Notes under the pieces: generated by a model
The model's input: the letters and a program-made list of their open reading frames with translations, nothing else
What the model was told of the DNA's origin: nothing
Database searches by the model: none
Shown: positions 1-9,553 of the stretch, in pieces
Position numbering within the stretch: position 1 is the stretch's first letter
Layout of the letters: the number at the start of each line of letters is the position of its first letter
From: VRUE01 sp963817905
Lineage (GTDB): Bacteria > Actinomycetota > Thermoleophilia > Solirubrobacterales > 70-9
Direction: 5' to 3'
NCBI GenBank assembly: GCA_963817905.1
Contig: CAWFPS010000003.1
Span: 1,178,001 to 1,242,000 of the forward strand
Length of the DNA stretch: 64,000 nt
Translations under genes and position numbers: made by a program

Positions 1-1
1 C

Positions 2-373
2 GGGTACCGGCTGCCGCCACTTGCCTGGCCCGAGCCCTGGCCGGGCAACATGCTGATGGCGATGCGAGCGGCGACCTTCGCCAAGCAGACCGGGCGTACC
101 GTCTCCTTCGCCCTCGCTGCCTTTCGCCAGGCCTTCGCCGCCGGGCGCGACCTGAGCGAGGCCGACAACGTCCTGATTGCCGCCGCCGCCTGCGAGCTGC
201 ACCCCAACGCCCTGCTCAAGGCGGTCGAGACCGAAGCGGTCAAGGGCGGGCTGCGGGCGGCCACCGACCGCGCCGCCGAGCTGGGCATCAGCGGCGTCCC
301 CTCGCTGCTCGTCGGCGAGGAGGTCTTCTGGGGGGACGACCGGGTCGAGGAGGCGGTCGCCGCCGCTAGCTAA
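2..373 (+). CDS. DsbA-family oxidoreductase / HCCA isomerase-like, C-terminal part (5' truncated)
   Basis: The frame is open from the window edge to the TAA at 371-373, so the N-terminus lies outside. The visible 123 residues are helix-rich and end in a thioredoxin-fold strand with GISGVPSLLVGEEVFWG. That cis-proline VPS/T motif followed by a small hairpin is typical of the DsbA / 2-hydroxychromene-2-carboxylate isomerase family. The CxxC motif would be upstream and cannot be checked. The pdhA-like gene starts 10 bases after the stop on the same strand, so they may be co-transcribed. Which branch of the family it belongs to (thiol oxidoreductase or GST-kappa-like isomerase) cannot be decided. 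Confidence 0.8.
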   Translation, partial: GYRLPPLAWPEPWPGNMLMAMRAATFAKQTGRTVSFALAAFRQAFAAGRDLSEADNVLIAAAACELHPNALLKAVETEAVKGGLRAATDRAAELGISGVPSLLVGEEVFWGDDRVEEAVAAAS

Positions 374-383
374 GGTGGCCTCA

Positions 384-1574
384 ATGGCAGATTTGCCTGA
401 CGCCACCACCTCCTATGAGCTGCTCGCCAAGATGGCGCTGATCCGCCGTTTCGAGGAGGAGGCCGGGCGCCAGTACCAGCGGGCCAAAGCGGGGGGCTTC
501 CTCCACCTCGCGATCGGCGAGGAGGCGACGATCGCCGGCACCGCCTCGGTGATGCGCGACGAGGATTACCTGATCGGCACCTACCGCACCCACGGCCACG
601 CGATCGCCCGCGGCACCGAGCCCAAGCACGTGATGGCCGAGCTCTTCGGGCGCGTCGACGGGACCAGCGGCGGGCGCGGCGGCTCGATGCATATCTTCGA
701 CGCCGAGCACCGCTTCATGGGCGGCTACGGGATCGTCGGCGGCAACCTGCCGATCGCCGCCGGCCTGGCCCTCTCCGCCGACTTCAAGGGCGAAGACGCG
801 GTCACCGTCTGCATGTTCGGCGACGGCGCGTCCAACGCCGGCAACTTCGGCGAGACGATGAACCTGGCGGCGCTGTGGAGCCTGCCGATCCTCTTCCTGG
901 TCGAGAACAACCTCTACGGGATGGGCACCTCGGTCGAGCGCCACTCGGCCCAGACCGACCTCTCCAAGAAGGCCGAGGGCTACGGAATCCCCGGCAAGCG
1001 GATCGACGGCATGGATGTGCTGGCCGTGCGCGAGGCGGTCGCGGAGGGGATCCGGCTGGCCCGGGAGGAGCGGCGGCCGACCCTGATCGAGGTGATCACC
1101 TACCGCTACCGCGGCCACTCCGCCGCCGACCCGGAGGTCTACCGCGAGCGCGAGGAGGTCGAGGAGTGGCGCGAGAAGGACCCGATCGAGAGCTTCGCGC
1201 GGCGCTGCATCGAGGCCGGGGTGCTGGGCGAGCGCGAGCTGGCCGAGGTGCGCGAGAAGGCGGAGGCGACGGTGCTGGCGGCGGTCGAGTTCGCCGAGGC
1301 CTCGCCCGAGCCGGCGCTCGACACGCTGTATGAGCGGCTCTACGTGCTCGACAGCGCCGCCGCCTGGTACGCGGTCGACGAGCGCAGCCCCGAGCCGCAC
1401 CGAGGCGAGCACGAGGAAAAAATGCCGGCCGCGGCGCGCGAGCTGGCCGAGGCGGGCGCCGCCTACGCCGGGCGCGACGACGGCGACTCGCGTCCCAACC
1501 CGGCGACGCACGGCGACGCCCAGGAGGGCGTCGAGCCCGAGGTCGCCGACGAGGTCGAGGAGGGGGCGGGCTGA
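384..1574 (+). CDS. pdhA: Pyruvate dehydrogenase E1 component, alpha subunit
   Basis: The 396-aa protein is the thiamine-diphosphate subunit that decarboxylates pyruvate in the cytoplasmic pyruvate dehydrogenase complex. The ThDP/Mg motif is present: GDG at residues 146-148 and NN at 175-176, with about 27 residues between. The upstream LIGTYRTHGHAIARG and the RYRGHS segment near residue 245 are family hallmarks. The ATG at 384 was chosen because an AAGGTGG stretch precedes it and the protein then begins at the normal family N-terminus; upstream codons in the frame overlap the previous gene. The last 55 or so residues are an acidic, low-complexity tail not typical of the family. The TGA overlaps the next ATG by one base, implying translational coupling to the beta subunit. 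A related branched-chain or acetoin dehydrogenase role is possible. Confidence 0.9.
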   Translation: MADLPDATTSYELLAKMALIRRFEEEAGRQYQRAKAGGFLHLAIGEEATIAGTASVMRDEDYLIGTYRTHGHAIARGTEPKHVMAELFGRVDGTSGGRGGSMHIFDAEHRFMGGYGIVGGNLPIAAGLALSADFKGEDAVTVCMFGDGASNAGNFGETMNLAALWSLPILFLVENNLYGMGTSVERHSAQTDLSKKAEGYGIPGKRIDGMDVLAVREAVAEGIRLAREERRPTLIEVITYRYRGHSAADPEVYREREEVEEWREKDPIESFARRCIEAGVLGERELAEVREKAEATVLAAVEFAEASPEPALDTLYERLYVLDSAAAWYAVDERSPEPHRGEHEEKMPAAARELAEAGAAYAGRDDGDSRPNPATHGDAQEGVEPEVADEVEEGAG

Positions 1575-2562
1575 TGGCCGAGCTGCGGATGCGCGAGGCC
1601 CTGCGCGACGCGATGGCCGAGGAGATGCGCCGCGACGAGGCGGTGCTGGTGATGGGCGAGGACGTGGCCGTCTTCCAGGGCGCGTTCAAGGTGACCGAAG
1701 GGCTGCTCGAGGAGTTCGGCGAGCGGCGCGTGCGCGACACGCCGATCTCCGAGAACACGATCGTCGGCGCCGGGGTCGGCGCGGCGATGGGCGGGTTGCG
1801 GCCGGTGATCGAGCTGATGACGGTCAACTTCTCGCTGCTGGCGCTGGACCAGATCGTCAACCACGCCGCCGCGATCCCATACATGTTCAACGGCCAGGCG
1901 CGGGTGCCGATCGTGGTGCGGATGCCGGGCGGCGGCGGCCACCAGCTCGGCCCCACCCACTCGCACAGCTTCGAGGCGCTCTTCCTCCAGGTGCCTGGGC
2001 TGCTCGTCGCCTGCCCCTCGACCCCGGCCGACGGCAAGGCGCTGCTGAAGACGGCGATCCGCGACGACAACCCGGTGATCTTCATCGAGCACGAGAGCCT
2101 CTACGGGGCGCGGGGCGAGGTGCCCGACGATGGCGACGACGTGCTGCGCTTCGGCGAGGCGGCCCTACGGCGCGAGGGCGGCGACGTGACGATCGTCGGC
2201 ATCCTCAAGATGGCCCACATCGCTGCCGAGGCGGCGGAGACATTGGCGGGCGAGCACGGGGTCGAGGCCGAGGTGATCGACCCGCGCACCCTGCGCCCGC
2301 TAGACCTCGACACGATCCTGGCCTCGGTGCGCAAGACCAACCGGGCGGTGATCGTCGAGGAGGGCTGGCCGCACGGCGGTGTCGGCGCCAACCTGGCGAC
2401 GCTGATCACCGAGCAGGCCTTCGATTACCTCGACGCGCCGGTCCAGCGGGTCACCGGGGCCGATGTGCCGATGCCTTACTCGCGGCGGCTCGAGCAGGCG
2501 GCGATTCCGCATGCCGAGCATGTGGTGAGCGCAGCCTTGGCGTCATTGGAGGGGTCGATCTA

Positions 2563-2563
<1 letters not shown>
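1574..2563 (+). CDS. pdhB: Pyruvate dehydrogenase E1 component, beta subunit
   Basis: The 329-aa transketolase-like subunit pairs with the upstream alpha subunit to form the E1 heterotetramer. Family features visible in order are GEDVAVFQGAFKVTEGL near residue 30, RDTPISENTIVGAGVGAAMGG near 55-75, the HSHSFEALF active-site histidine region near 130, and the C-terminal swivel domain with EVIDPRTLRPLDLDTI and VIVEEGWPHGG. Length matches the usual 325-340. The start overlaps the pdhA stop (TGATG) and its TAG overlaps the GTG of the E2 gene (TAGTG), so all three subunits sit on one message. Substrate assignment (pyruvate rather than a branched 2-oxo acid) rests on overall resemblance only. Confidence 0.9.
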
Positions 2564-3879
<1,316 letters not shown>

Positions 3880-3977
3880 GATGGCGCGCGACCAAGCAGA
3901 TCAAGGACGCAGTGAGCGTGGCGTGCTCTGCACGCGAGCGAGCGAGGACGCCGATATGCGCCGCGTCGCGCGCCCTC

Positions 3978-4384
3978 TCAGCCTGCGCCGGTTGCGGACT
4001 CGACCCGGAACGCCGAGCGGGTCGGGTGGTCCGGCTTGAAGAAGGTGGCCGTCTGAACCGTCAGGCGCCACGGTGCCGGCAGGCGTCCGCCGGGGACGCC
4101 GAGGAAGCGGGTGAAGAGGACTGAGGCGCGGCGGCAGCTGATGCCCGAGCGCGGCGGGATGTAGAGCAGGTAGTTGCCGCGCGGGAAGAGCAACGGGCCG
4201 ACCCGAGTGCCGGTGTTGACCACGAAGTTGCCGCCGCAGAGGACGCCAAGTTCATTGTTGCCATCCGGTCGTTGTGGAGCACACGAAAGCTCGGACAACC
4301 GGCGGCGCCGGCGGCGGCCGGACCGGCGAGGGCGGCCAGCATGGCAACAAGCGCCAGTGCCGGGACGAGAGCGACCTTCCTCAC
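3978..4384 (-). pseudogene. Small secreted protein gene with a frameshift
   Basis: Reading leftward from a GTG at 4384, the protein begins VRKVALVPALALVAMLAAL followed by an AAAGAAG cleavage-like region, a clear signal peptide. It then continues CPSFRVLHNDR to about 4260. From there the sensible continuation (NNELGVLCGGNFVVNTG, then ISCRRASVLFTRFLG) is in a different frame and ends at 3978. One single-base indel near 4258-4264 would restore about 135 residues. Conserved-looking CPSFRV and ISCRRA cysteines suggest a small disulfide-bonded extracytoplasmic protein of unknown role. It could be a true pseudogene, a sequencing error or, less likely, a programmed frameshift. Confidence 0.55.
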
Positions 4385-4477
4385 GCCTCGCAACCTACCA
4401 CCGCATCCTCCGTCCCCTGCGCGTGCGGTCGCCATTTCGACCGGTATGCGGGATGAATGGCGACCGCAGGTGCTGGG

Positions 4478-6181
4478 TCAGCAGGTCTTCTTGGCTCCCG
4501 TGACCGCATTCCAGGCGCGGCCCAGGGAGAAGTCGGCGGAGACGCGGAGGATGCCGGGGTGAGTGGCGCGGGCGACGGTCCACTCGCCGCGGCGGAGCAG
4601 GCAGCCGGCGCCGCGGTCGATCGACCAGTAGGGGGTGAAGTTGACCCGGACCAGGAAGTCGCCGGGGTGGGTGACGTCGAGGCCGAAGCCCTGGCGACCG
4701 ACCCAGAGGGTGTGGGCGGCGGCGGCGCCCATCGGGTCGACCAGTGGCTCGGGGTCTCGCACCGCGTAGATCCGCCAGTGGGGGGAGCTCCAGCGCAGGT
4801 CGAGGTAGGACGGCTGGCGCAGGAGCAGGCGGCGCTCGGCGACCGAGGAGTAATCCGGGGGGGCGTCGGGCAGGGCGACGTAGGAGATCGCGTTGCGGCG
4901 CAGCCAGTGCCGGTAGGCGGCGGGCGTGAGCGGGCTGTCGTCGCCGTAGAAGATGTCGTCGCGGGTGGTGTCGAGCTGGCGCAGCCAGCCGCGGGCCAGC
5001 TCGAACTGGGTCGCCAGGTAGGCCGACTCCCAGTGGTTGGCGGTGGGCGGCACCTCGACCCGCACCCCGGCGCCGCCGTGTGAGCTCAACCAGCGGGCGG
5101 CGGGCTGGAAGTACGCACGCGAGGTCGACGGATCGCCGACGCTGCGGGCGATCTGGCTGACGCTCGCCGTCACCTGCCAGTAGAGGCCGCCCGCCATGAA
5201 GAGAGCGAGGAACCAGGTGGAGACCCGCGGGCGCCGGGCAAGCACCACAGCGGCCAGGACCGGGCCGCCAAAGAGGGCGCCGAGGCGAACCGCGTTGCCG
5301 CCCATTGGGTTCGGCAGCAGCCAAATCGCCAGGGAGGCGACCAGGTAGGCGGCGATCGCCAGCCGCAGCTGCCGCTCCTCGTCGCGCAGGCCGCGGGTCA
5401 CGTAGAGGGCCGAGCCGCACCAGAGCGGGATCGCGACGAACGAGGAAAAGGCGAACGGGAACTGGCCGGAACCAGGGAAGACGAGGTTGGGGATCAGGGT
5501 CAGGGCGAGGGCTATGGCGGCTGCCCAAAGTGGTCGGCCGCCGGCGTCACGGACTCGGGGGGGCCTGCGGGCGGGGGCTTCGCCTCCGTTCTCGGCCCCC
5601 CCGAGTCCGCGCCACCCGCGGAGGACGCGGATTGGGTTGACGTCCATGTCCCAGGCGGTGACGAGCAAAACCCCCGCCAGGAATACAGCGGCTACCGGGC
5701 TGGAGAGGGCACATGCTGCGGAGGCGAGCAGGGCTGGCCCTGAGCGGTGAGCTTGCAACGCTCGCAGGGACGCCAGCCCGAATGCCACTCCCAGGGCGAA
5801 GGTGATTTGGCCGTCGGCTAGGAGCGTTACCACGCCAGCGGCGAACCAGAGGGTCGCGGGGCGGGCTCGTTCTCCCCAGCGGTTGCTGATCAGGCGGTCG
5901 AAGAGGTAGGAGGAGGCGACGACCGAGACCATGCCGACCAGTCGCACCCCGAGCAACGAGGCGAGGGGTGGGAAGAGGAAGCTGTAGGTGAGGGTGTAGT
6001 GGCCGCCGTACCAACTGCCGTTCCAGATCGAGAGGCCGGCGTGCTGGAAGAGCTCGGCGCGGAAGACCTGGGCCGCGAGGTCGCCCACCTGTGGGTTCCA
6101 GGCCAGCATCGCCAGGGCGAGCAAGGAGCTGAGGGCGACGGCCGGAAGCCAGTCTGGTCGGAGAGCCTTGGACTGGACCAT
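4478..6181 (-). CDS. Polytopic membrane protein, PTPS-related / GT-C-like
   Basis: About 567 residues with roughly ten hydrophobic segments in the first 350 and a soluble C-terminal third. The N-terminal pattern NPQVGDLAAQVFRAEL, then LSIWNGSWYGGHY and LTYSFLFPPLASLLG, resembles the '6-pyruvoyl-tetrahydropterin synthase-related' membrane family. In that family a GDL..H-type first loop and a WYGG motif sit in a GT-C-like fold. A glycosyl- or lipid-linked sugar transfer role is therefore possible but not shown. I chose the ATG at 6181 because upstream codons run into the divergent lipB start at 6228; a longer start at 6229 is possible. A 15-bp perfect inverted repeat at 5551-5608 interrupts the coding sequence between membrane segments (around residues 190-210). 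Confidence 0.75.
   Translation of the reverse strand: MVQSKALRPDWLPAVALSSLLALAMLAWNPQVGDLAAQVFRAELFQHAGLSIWNGSWYGGHYTLTYSFLFPPLASLLGVRLVGMVSVVASSYLFDRLISNRWGERARPATLWFAAGVVTLLADGQITFALGVAFGLASLRALQAHRSGPALLASAACALSSPVAAVFLAGVLLVTAWDMDVNPIRVLRGWRGLGGAENGGEAPARRPPRVRDAGGRPLWAAAIALALTLIPNLVFPGSGQFPFAFSSFVAIPLWCGSALYVTRGLRDEERQLRLAIAAYLVASLAIWLLPNPMGGNAVRLGALFGGPVLAAVVLARRPRVSTWFLALFMAGGLYWQVTASVSQIARSVGDPSTSRAYFQPAARWLSSHGGAGVRVEVPPTANHWESAYLATQFELARGWLRQLDTTRDDIFYGDDSPLTPAAYRHWLRRNAISYVALPDAPPDYSSVAERRLLLRQPSYLDLRWSSPHWRIYAVRDPEPLVDPMGAAAAHTLWVGRQGFGLDVTHPGDFLVRVNFTPYWSIDRGAGCLLRRGEWTVARATHPGILRVSADFSLGRAWNAVTGAKKTC
5551..5608. repeat. 15-bp inverted repeat inside a membrane-protein gene
   Basis: Left arm GGACTCGGGGGGGCC at 5551-5565 and right arm GGCCCCCCCGAGTCC at 5594-5608 are perfect reverse complements with a 28-base loop. 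The sequence directly after it, GCGCCACCCGCGGA, is the same 14 bases that close both E2 inserts. That links this element to those two, although the host gene lies on the other strand. Confidence 0.8.
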
Positions 6182-6227
6182 GGGGGCGGCGACAAGGATA
6201 CGGGGCCGCCATGCAACGATTTCGAGC

Positions 6228-6992
6228 ATGAGCGCCGAAGTCCTCGTGGTCCGCTGCGGCCTCGTCCCCTACGACGAGGCCCTCGTCGCCCAGCGCTGGC
6301 TGCGCGACGCGCGCGAGGACGGCTCGATTCCCGACGTGCTGTTGCTGCTCGAGCACCCGCCCGTATACACGCGCGGCCGCCGCTCGACCCCGGAGGAGCT
6401 GCCGATGGCACCGGAGTGGTATGAGATGCAGGGGATCGAGCTGCGCGACACCGATCGCGGCGGCCGCGTCACCTACCACGGGCCAGGGCAGCTGGTCGCC
6501 TACCCGATCGTCTCGCTGGGGCCCTACGGCGACGACGTGCACGAGTACGTCCGCCGCCTGGAGCGGGTGGCGATCGCCGCCCTGAGCCAACACGGCGTCC
6601 CGTCCCAAACCATCGAGGGCCTAACCGGCGTCTGGACCCAAGGCACCCCACCACCAGGGGGCCGACGGGACGAAATGTCAAATATGACTTTACGTATCGG
6701 CCCGTCGGCGGCGAAGATTGGGTCGATTGGGGTGCATGTGAGCCGGGGGGTCACTACGCATGGGTTGTCGGTCAACGTTTGCAATGACCTGCAGCCGTTC
6801 GAGTGGATCGTTCCCTGTGGGATCGAGGGGTGCGGGGTGACCTCGCTGAGCGGCGAGCTCGGCGCCGAGCAGGATCTCGACGCGTTCGCCGCGACCGTCG
6901 CCGCCCGCTACGCGGAGACCTACGAGCGCGAGGCGGCCGCGGCCAGCCCCACCGACCTGGGACTGGAGAACGCTAGGCTCGGAGTCGCATGA
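6228..6992 (+). CDS. lipB: Octanoyl-[ACP]:protein N-octanoyltransferase LipB
   Basis: The 254-aa enzyme moves octanoyl from acyl carrier protein to the lipoyl lysine of E2-type proteins, the first step of lipoate synthesis. Diagnostic stretches are VYTRGRRSTPEEL near 45, RGGRVTYHGPGQLVAYPI near 77-94, the lysine in AKIGSIGVHVSRGVTTHG, and the catalytic cysteine C197 in VPCGIEGCGVTSL. The ATG at 6228 gives the normal family N-terminus. Between GVW and AKIGS (about residues 139-160) there is an extra segment of about 20 residues that coincides with a nested palindrome at 6661-6709. Its core is strikingly AT-rich for this genome. LipA overlaps its stop by four bases (ATGA). Confidence 0.9.
   Translation: MSAEVLVVRCGLVPYDEALVAQRWLRDAREDGSIPDVLLLLEHPPVYTRGRRSTPEELPMAPEWYEMQGIELRDTDRGGRVTYHGPGQLVAYPIVSLGPYGDDVHEYVRRLERVAIAALSQHGVPSQTIEGLTGVWTQGTPPPGGRRDEMSNMTLRIGPSAAKIGSIGVHVSRGVTTHGLSVNVCNDLQPFEWIVPCGIEGCGVTSLSGELGAEQDLDAFAATVAARYAETYEREAAAASPTDLGLENARLGVA
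6661..6709. repeat. Nested palindrome inserted in lipB
   Basis: Outer arms GCCGACGGG (6661-6669) and CCCGTCGGC (6701-6709) are perfectly complementary. Inside them ACGAAATGTCA (6670-6680) and TGACTTTACGT (6685-6695) pair at 9 of 11 positions around an AATA loop. The element is read in frame and corresponds to residues not expected in LipB. The AT-rich core stands out against the surrounding coding sequence. Confidence 0.65.
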
Positions 6993-8053
6993 GCGAGACG
7001 CCCGCAGACGCCGCCCCGCCGCAGAACTCCGCCACGGCGTCCGGCCCGGCGAACGGGGCAGTCTCGAAGACTGCCGGCGTCGGCGAGCGAATCCACGTCA
7101 CCCGCTCCCGCGCCAAGCCGGGCGGGACGGCGGCCGAGACCGGCGACACGGTTCCCTTCCGCCGCGCCCGCAAGCCGCCCTGGCTGAAGGTGCCGGCGCC
7201 GGGCGGGCCGACCTACCGGCGGCTGAAGGCGACGATCGGCTCCGACAACCTGCACACGGTCTGCGAGGAGGCCAACTGCCCCAACGTCGGCGAGTGCTGG
7301 GAGCGTGGCACCGCCACCTTCATGATCCTCGGCGACGTCTGCACGCGACGCTGCGGCTTCTGCAACGTGAAGACGGGGGTGCCGAGCTGGAACGACCCGC
7401 TGGAGCCGCTGCGGGTCGCCAACCAGGTGAAGAAGATGGGATTGCGCCACGCCGTCGTCACCTCGGTCGACCGCGACGACCTGCCCGACTACGGGGCCAG
7501 CGCCTTCGTCGGCGTGATCCGCTCGATCCGCATGCAGGCACCGGGCTGCAAGGTCGAGATCCTCACCCCCGACTTTCGCGGCCAGGAGATGCCGCTGGCC
7601 AAGGTGATCCACGAGCGCCCCGACGTCTTCAACCACAATGTCGAGACGGTGCCGCGCCTGTACCCGGTGGCACGGCGCGGCTCCAAGTTCCTGCGCTCGG
7701 CCCGGGTGCTGAAGATGGCGAAGGAGATGGGTGGCGCCGAGGTGGTGACCAAGTCGGGGCTGATGGTCGGACTTGGCGAGTCCTTCGAGGAGATGGTCGA
7801 GACCTTCGGCATCCTGCGCGAGCACCGCGTCCAGGTGCTGACCGTCGGCCAGTACCTGCGCCCGACCGAGAACCACCTGCCGGTGACCCGCTACTGGCAC
7901 CCGGACGAGTTCGCGGCGCTGGAGAAGGCCGCCTACGACCTCGGCTTCGAGTCGGTGGCGTCAGGGCCGCTGGTGCGGTCCAGCTACCACGCGGACCAGA
8001 ACCTGCCCCTGACGGCGGCGGACCGGCGCGATGCGGCGTCCTCAGTCGCCTGA
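6989..8053 (+). CDS. lipA: Lipoyl synthase LipA
   Basis: The 354-aa radical SAM enzyme inserts two sulfurs into the octanoyl group to make lipoate. The auxiliary cluster motif CX4CX5C is at C92, C97 and C103. The radical SAM CX3CX2C motif is at C118, C122 and C125 (GDVCTRRCGFCNV), and the C-terminal RSSYHAD supplies the expected serine ligand. The first 60 residues are an unusual low-complexity extension (GTAAE, ASGPANGAV) before PPWLKVPAPGG. They include an 8-bp inverted repeat (7057-7064/7068-7075). Start overlaps lipB by four bases, so the pair forms one operon. Confidence 0.92.
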   Translation: MSETPADAAPPQNSATASGPANGAVSKTAGVGERIHVTRSRAKPGGTAAETGDTVPFRRARKPPWLKVPAPGGPTYRRLKATIGSDNLHTVCEEANCPNVGECWERGTATFMILGDVCTRRCGFCNVKTGVPSWNDPLEPLRVANQVKKMGLRHAVVTSVDRDDLPDYGASAFVGVIRSIRMQAPGCKVEILTPDFRGQEMPLAKVIHERPDVFNHNVETVPRLYPVARRGSKFLRSARVLKMAKEMGGAEVVTKSGLMVGLGESFEEMVETFGILREHRVQVLTVGQYLRPTENHLPVTRYWHPDEFAALEKAAYDLGFESVASGPLVRSSYHADQNLPLTAADRRDAASSVA

Positions 8054-8072
8054 ACAGCGCTGCTATTCAGGC
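8048..8072. terminator. Hairpin between convergent lipA and PqqD-like gene
   Basis: GCCTGAA (8048-8054) pairs with TTCAGGC (8066-8072), with an inner CAGCGCTG self-complementary element. It overlaps the lipA stop and lies 3' of both convergent genes, so it may act as a bidirectional terminator. No T-run follows, so Rho-independent action is uncertain. Confidence 0.4.
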
Positions 8073-8389
8073 TCCTGCGTCCTTGTCTCGCTTGGTCCGG
8101 CGCCATCGGCCGCCAACAATTCGCGGCGGGCCATCTCGCGGGCGAACGCGACCACATCCCCGAGCGCGCGGCCCTCGTCGATCTCGAAGTGCTCGGCCAA
8201 GCCGCTGGCCAGCTCGCTCACCCGACAGGGCTCTGCCAGCCGATCCCAGATCCAGGCGCCGGTCGGGTTCAGTCGCACAGCCATGCCCGCGTCGACGTCG
8301 AGCAGCACCGTCTCCTCGGGCAGGTCGCCGTGCACCGCGCGGTCGGTGCGGCTCAGCGTGGTCTCGGCGTCGATCTGCATTCCCTCCAC
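8063..8389 (-). CDS. PqqD-family peptide-binding protein (RRE)
   Basis: The 108-aa protein matches the PqqD fold that recognises leader peptides in RiPP pathways. It has ETVLLDVDAGMAVRLNPTGAWIWDRLAEPCRVSEL, then a helix with a five- to six-turn ending in MARRELL. The LLD.D.G....LNPTGA.IW pattern is the family signature. The ORF opens with a GTG at 8389; an ATG at 8380 with GGAGG two bases upstream is an alternative. It is divergent from the HprK-like kinase, with only 20 bases between. Near two precursor-like ORFs and a radical SAM protein, the likely job is presenting the precursor peptide to a modifying enzyme. Confidence 0.75.
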   Translation of the reverse strand: MEGMQIDAETTLSRTDRAVHGDLPEETVLLDVDAGMAVRLNPTGAWIWDRLAEPCRVSELASGLAEHFEIDEGRALGDVVAFAREMARRELLAADGAGPSETRTQEPE

Positions 8390-8409
8390 GATCCATACCC
8401 TAAGACCGC

Positions 8410-9285
8410 GTGAGCAGCCTCTATGGATTCGAGATTAAGGGCGAGTTACCGCTGCGACGCCTGAACTCGGCGGTCGGGACGCGGGGGGAGCTGGTCATCG
8501 AGGCGGCGGCGGAGTCGCTCGCGGCGCCGACGAGCGAGCCGGTCAGCGCCCTGGTCGACGCGGAGGGCCGCCGCTGGTACGCCTCCCATGCGCTCCAGGA
8601 TGGCCGCTGCCTGCTGGAGCTTCCGCCGAGCGGCGACTTCCTGCTCGACCCGGCGGCGGGTCGCATCGACGTGGAGCGGACCGACGGGGACGACGAGCTG
8701 CTTGAGCACCGCATCGCCTCTTCCGCCGTCTGCACGCTGCTGGCGATGCGCAGCGATCTCGTCCTGCACGCCTCCGCCGTAGAGGTGGGCGGGCGCGCCG
8801 TCGTCTTCTGCGGGCCGAGCCAGCGCGGCAAGTCGACCCTGGCGCGGGTGCTGGGCGAGGGCGGGCGGGCGCTGCTCGGTGAGGACGGGATCGCGATCGA
8901 GCTCGGCGAGCACAGGGCGGTCGCCTTCCCCGGGGCGCGTGGGGTGCGGGCGCGCAGCCGGGACGCGGACGGCGCCGCACGCACCGAACTGCTCGGCGAC
9001 CCCGGCCCGGAAGAGCCGCCGCCGTCCCCACTCGCCTCGATCGTGCTGCTCGGTGAGCGCCGGGCCGAGCTGGAACTTGAGCCGCTGGCGCCGGCGCGGG
9101 CGCTGGCGCTACTCACCCCCAACCTGGTCCACAGCGGCACTCGCGAGGCGATCGCCGCCGCCTTCGCCCGGCTGGCGCGGAGCCTCGCCCTGGTCCCCGC
9201 CATTCGCGTCCACCTGCCCGACAATATTGCCGCCCTGCCGGGCGCGGCCGAGGAGATGCTGGCCTCGCCGCGGGTTCGGGGCTAG
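8410..9285 (+). CDS. HprK-like P-loop kinase of a RiPP-type locus
   Basis: The 291-aa protein has a Walker A GPSQRGKST at about residues 135-143 after LVLHASAVEVGGRAVVF, and an acidic GEDGIAI shortly after. This is the arrangement of HPr-kinase/phosphorylase-like proteins found in lasso-peptide and related clusters rather than true HprK. The first 100 residues form a separate, unrecognised domain. Family members in lasso clusters phosphorylate a precursor serine; here the two downstream precursor-like peptides both carry an IST.AG.S stretch that could be a substrate. Start is GTG at 8410. It reads towards the peptide genes, 44 bases upstream of the first. Confidence 0.7.
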   Translation: MSSLYGFEIKGELPLRRLNSAVGTRGELVIEAAAESLAAPTSEPVSALVDAEGRRWYASHALQDGRCLLELPPSGDFLLDPAAGRIDVERTDGDDELLEHRIASSAVCTLLAMRSDLVLHASAVEVGGRAVVFCGPSQRGKSTLARVLGEGGRALLGEDGIAIELGEHRAVAFPGARGVRARSRDADGAARTELLGDPGPEEPPPSPLASIVLLGERRAELELEPLAPARALALLTPNLVHSGTREAIAAAFARLARSLALVPAIRVHLPDNIAALPGAAEEMLASPRVRG

Positions 9286-9295
9286 ACTTACCGCG

Positions 9296-9316
9296 TAGTT
9301 CTAACCGGGTTAGCTA
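9296..9316. promoter_or_regulatory. Operator-like palindrome before the precursor peptides
   Basis: CTAACC (9301-9306) and GGTTAG (9308-9313) flank a single G, and outer TAG/CTA bases extend the symmetry. It lies 17-34 bases upstream of the first small ORF and just after the kinase stop. It could be a regulator site or part of a leader hairpin. No regulator gene is apparent nearby. Confidence 0.35.
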
Positions 9317-9329
9317 CAGGAGGGAAGCG

Positions 9330-9434
9330 ATGAGCGACACGCAGAACCCGCCGTACGAGCCGCCCAGCGTCGAGCAGATCGACACCGACGGCGAGACCAT
9401 CTCCACCGCGGCCGGAACAAGTCTGCTCCAGTGA
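9330..9434 (+). CDS. Candidate RiPP precursor peptide 1 (34 aa)
   Basis: A 34-codon ORF preceded by a strong AGGAGGG Shine-Dalgarno at 9318-9324. The peptide has a hydrophilic start, then NPPYEPPSVEQID and a C-terminal GETISTAAGTSLLQ. The second ORF repeats the same pattern: PPYEPPSVE-x-I, a Gly, then IST-x-AG-x-S. Such paired tiny ORFs beside a PqqD protein and a radical SAM-PqqD fusion are what RiPP precursors look like. The YxxP spacing is reminiscent of lasso leader peptides, but no lasso cyclase or B2 protease is present. The stop overlaps the GTG of peptide 2. Confidence 0.7.
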   Translation: MSDTQNPPYEPPSVEQIDTDGETISTAAGTSLLQ

Positions 9435-9544
9435 GTGCCGCTGGCAGGCCAAAGCCGCCTTACGAGCCGCCGAGCGTTGAGGAGATCGAGTCAGGTGGCG
9501 CGCCGATCAGCACAGTCGCTGGCCTCAGCACTCCGCCAGGTTAA
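9431..9544 (+). CDS. Candidate RiPP precursor peptide 2 (37 aa)
   Basis: Starts with GTG at 9431 inside the stop region of peptide 1 (four-base overlap, GTGA) and encodes 37 residues. The shared block KPPYEPPSVEEIE is followed by GAPISTVAGLSTPPG. Identity to peptide 1 in the leader-like block, with divergence in the tail, fits tandem precursors under the same maturation enzymes. The overlap implies coupled translation. It could also be a duplicated small protein of other function. Confidence 0.65.
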   Translation: MSAAGRPKPPYEPPSVEEIESGGAPISTVAGLSTPPG

Positions 9545-9553
9545 GCGGCGCTC

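Noticed and set aside
381..1511. Long open frames antisense to the E1 alpha gene
   Set aside because: High-GC DNA gives long shadow frames. Their Arg/Leu/Gly-rich translations have no family features, whereas the plus-strand gene is a clear E1 alpha.
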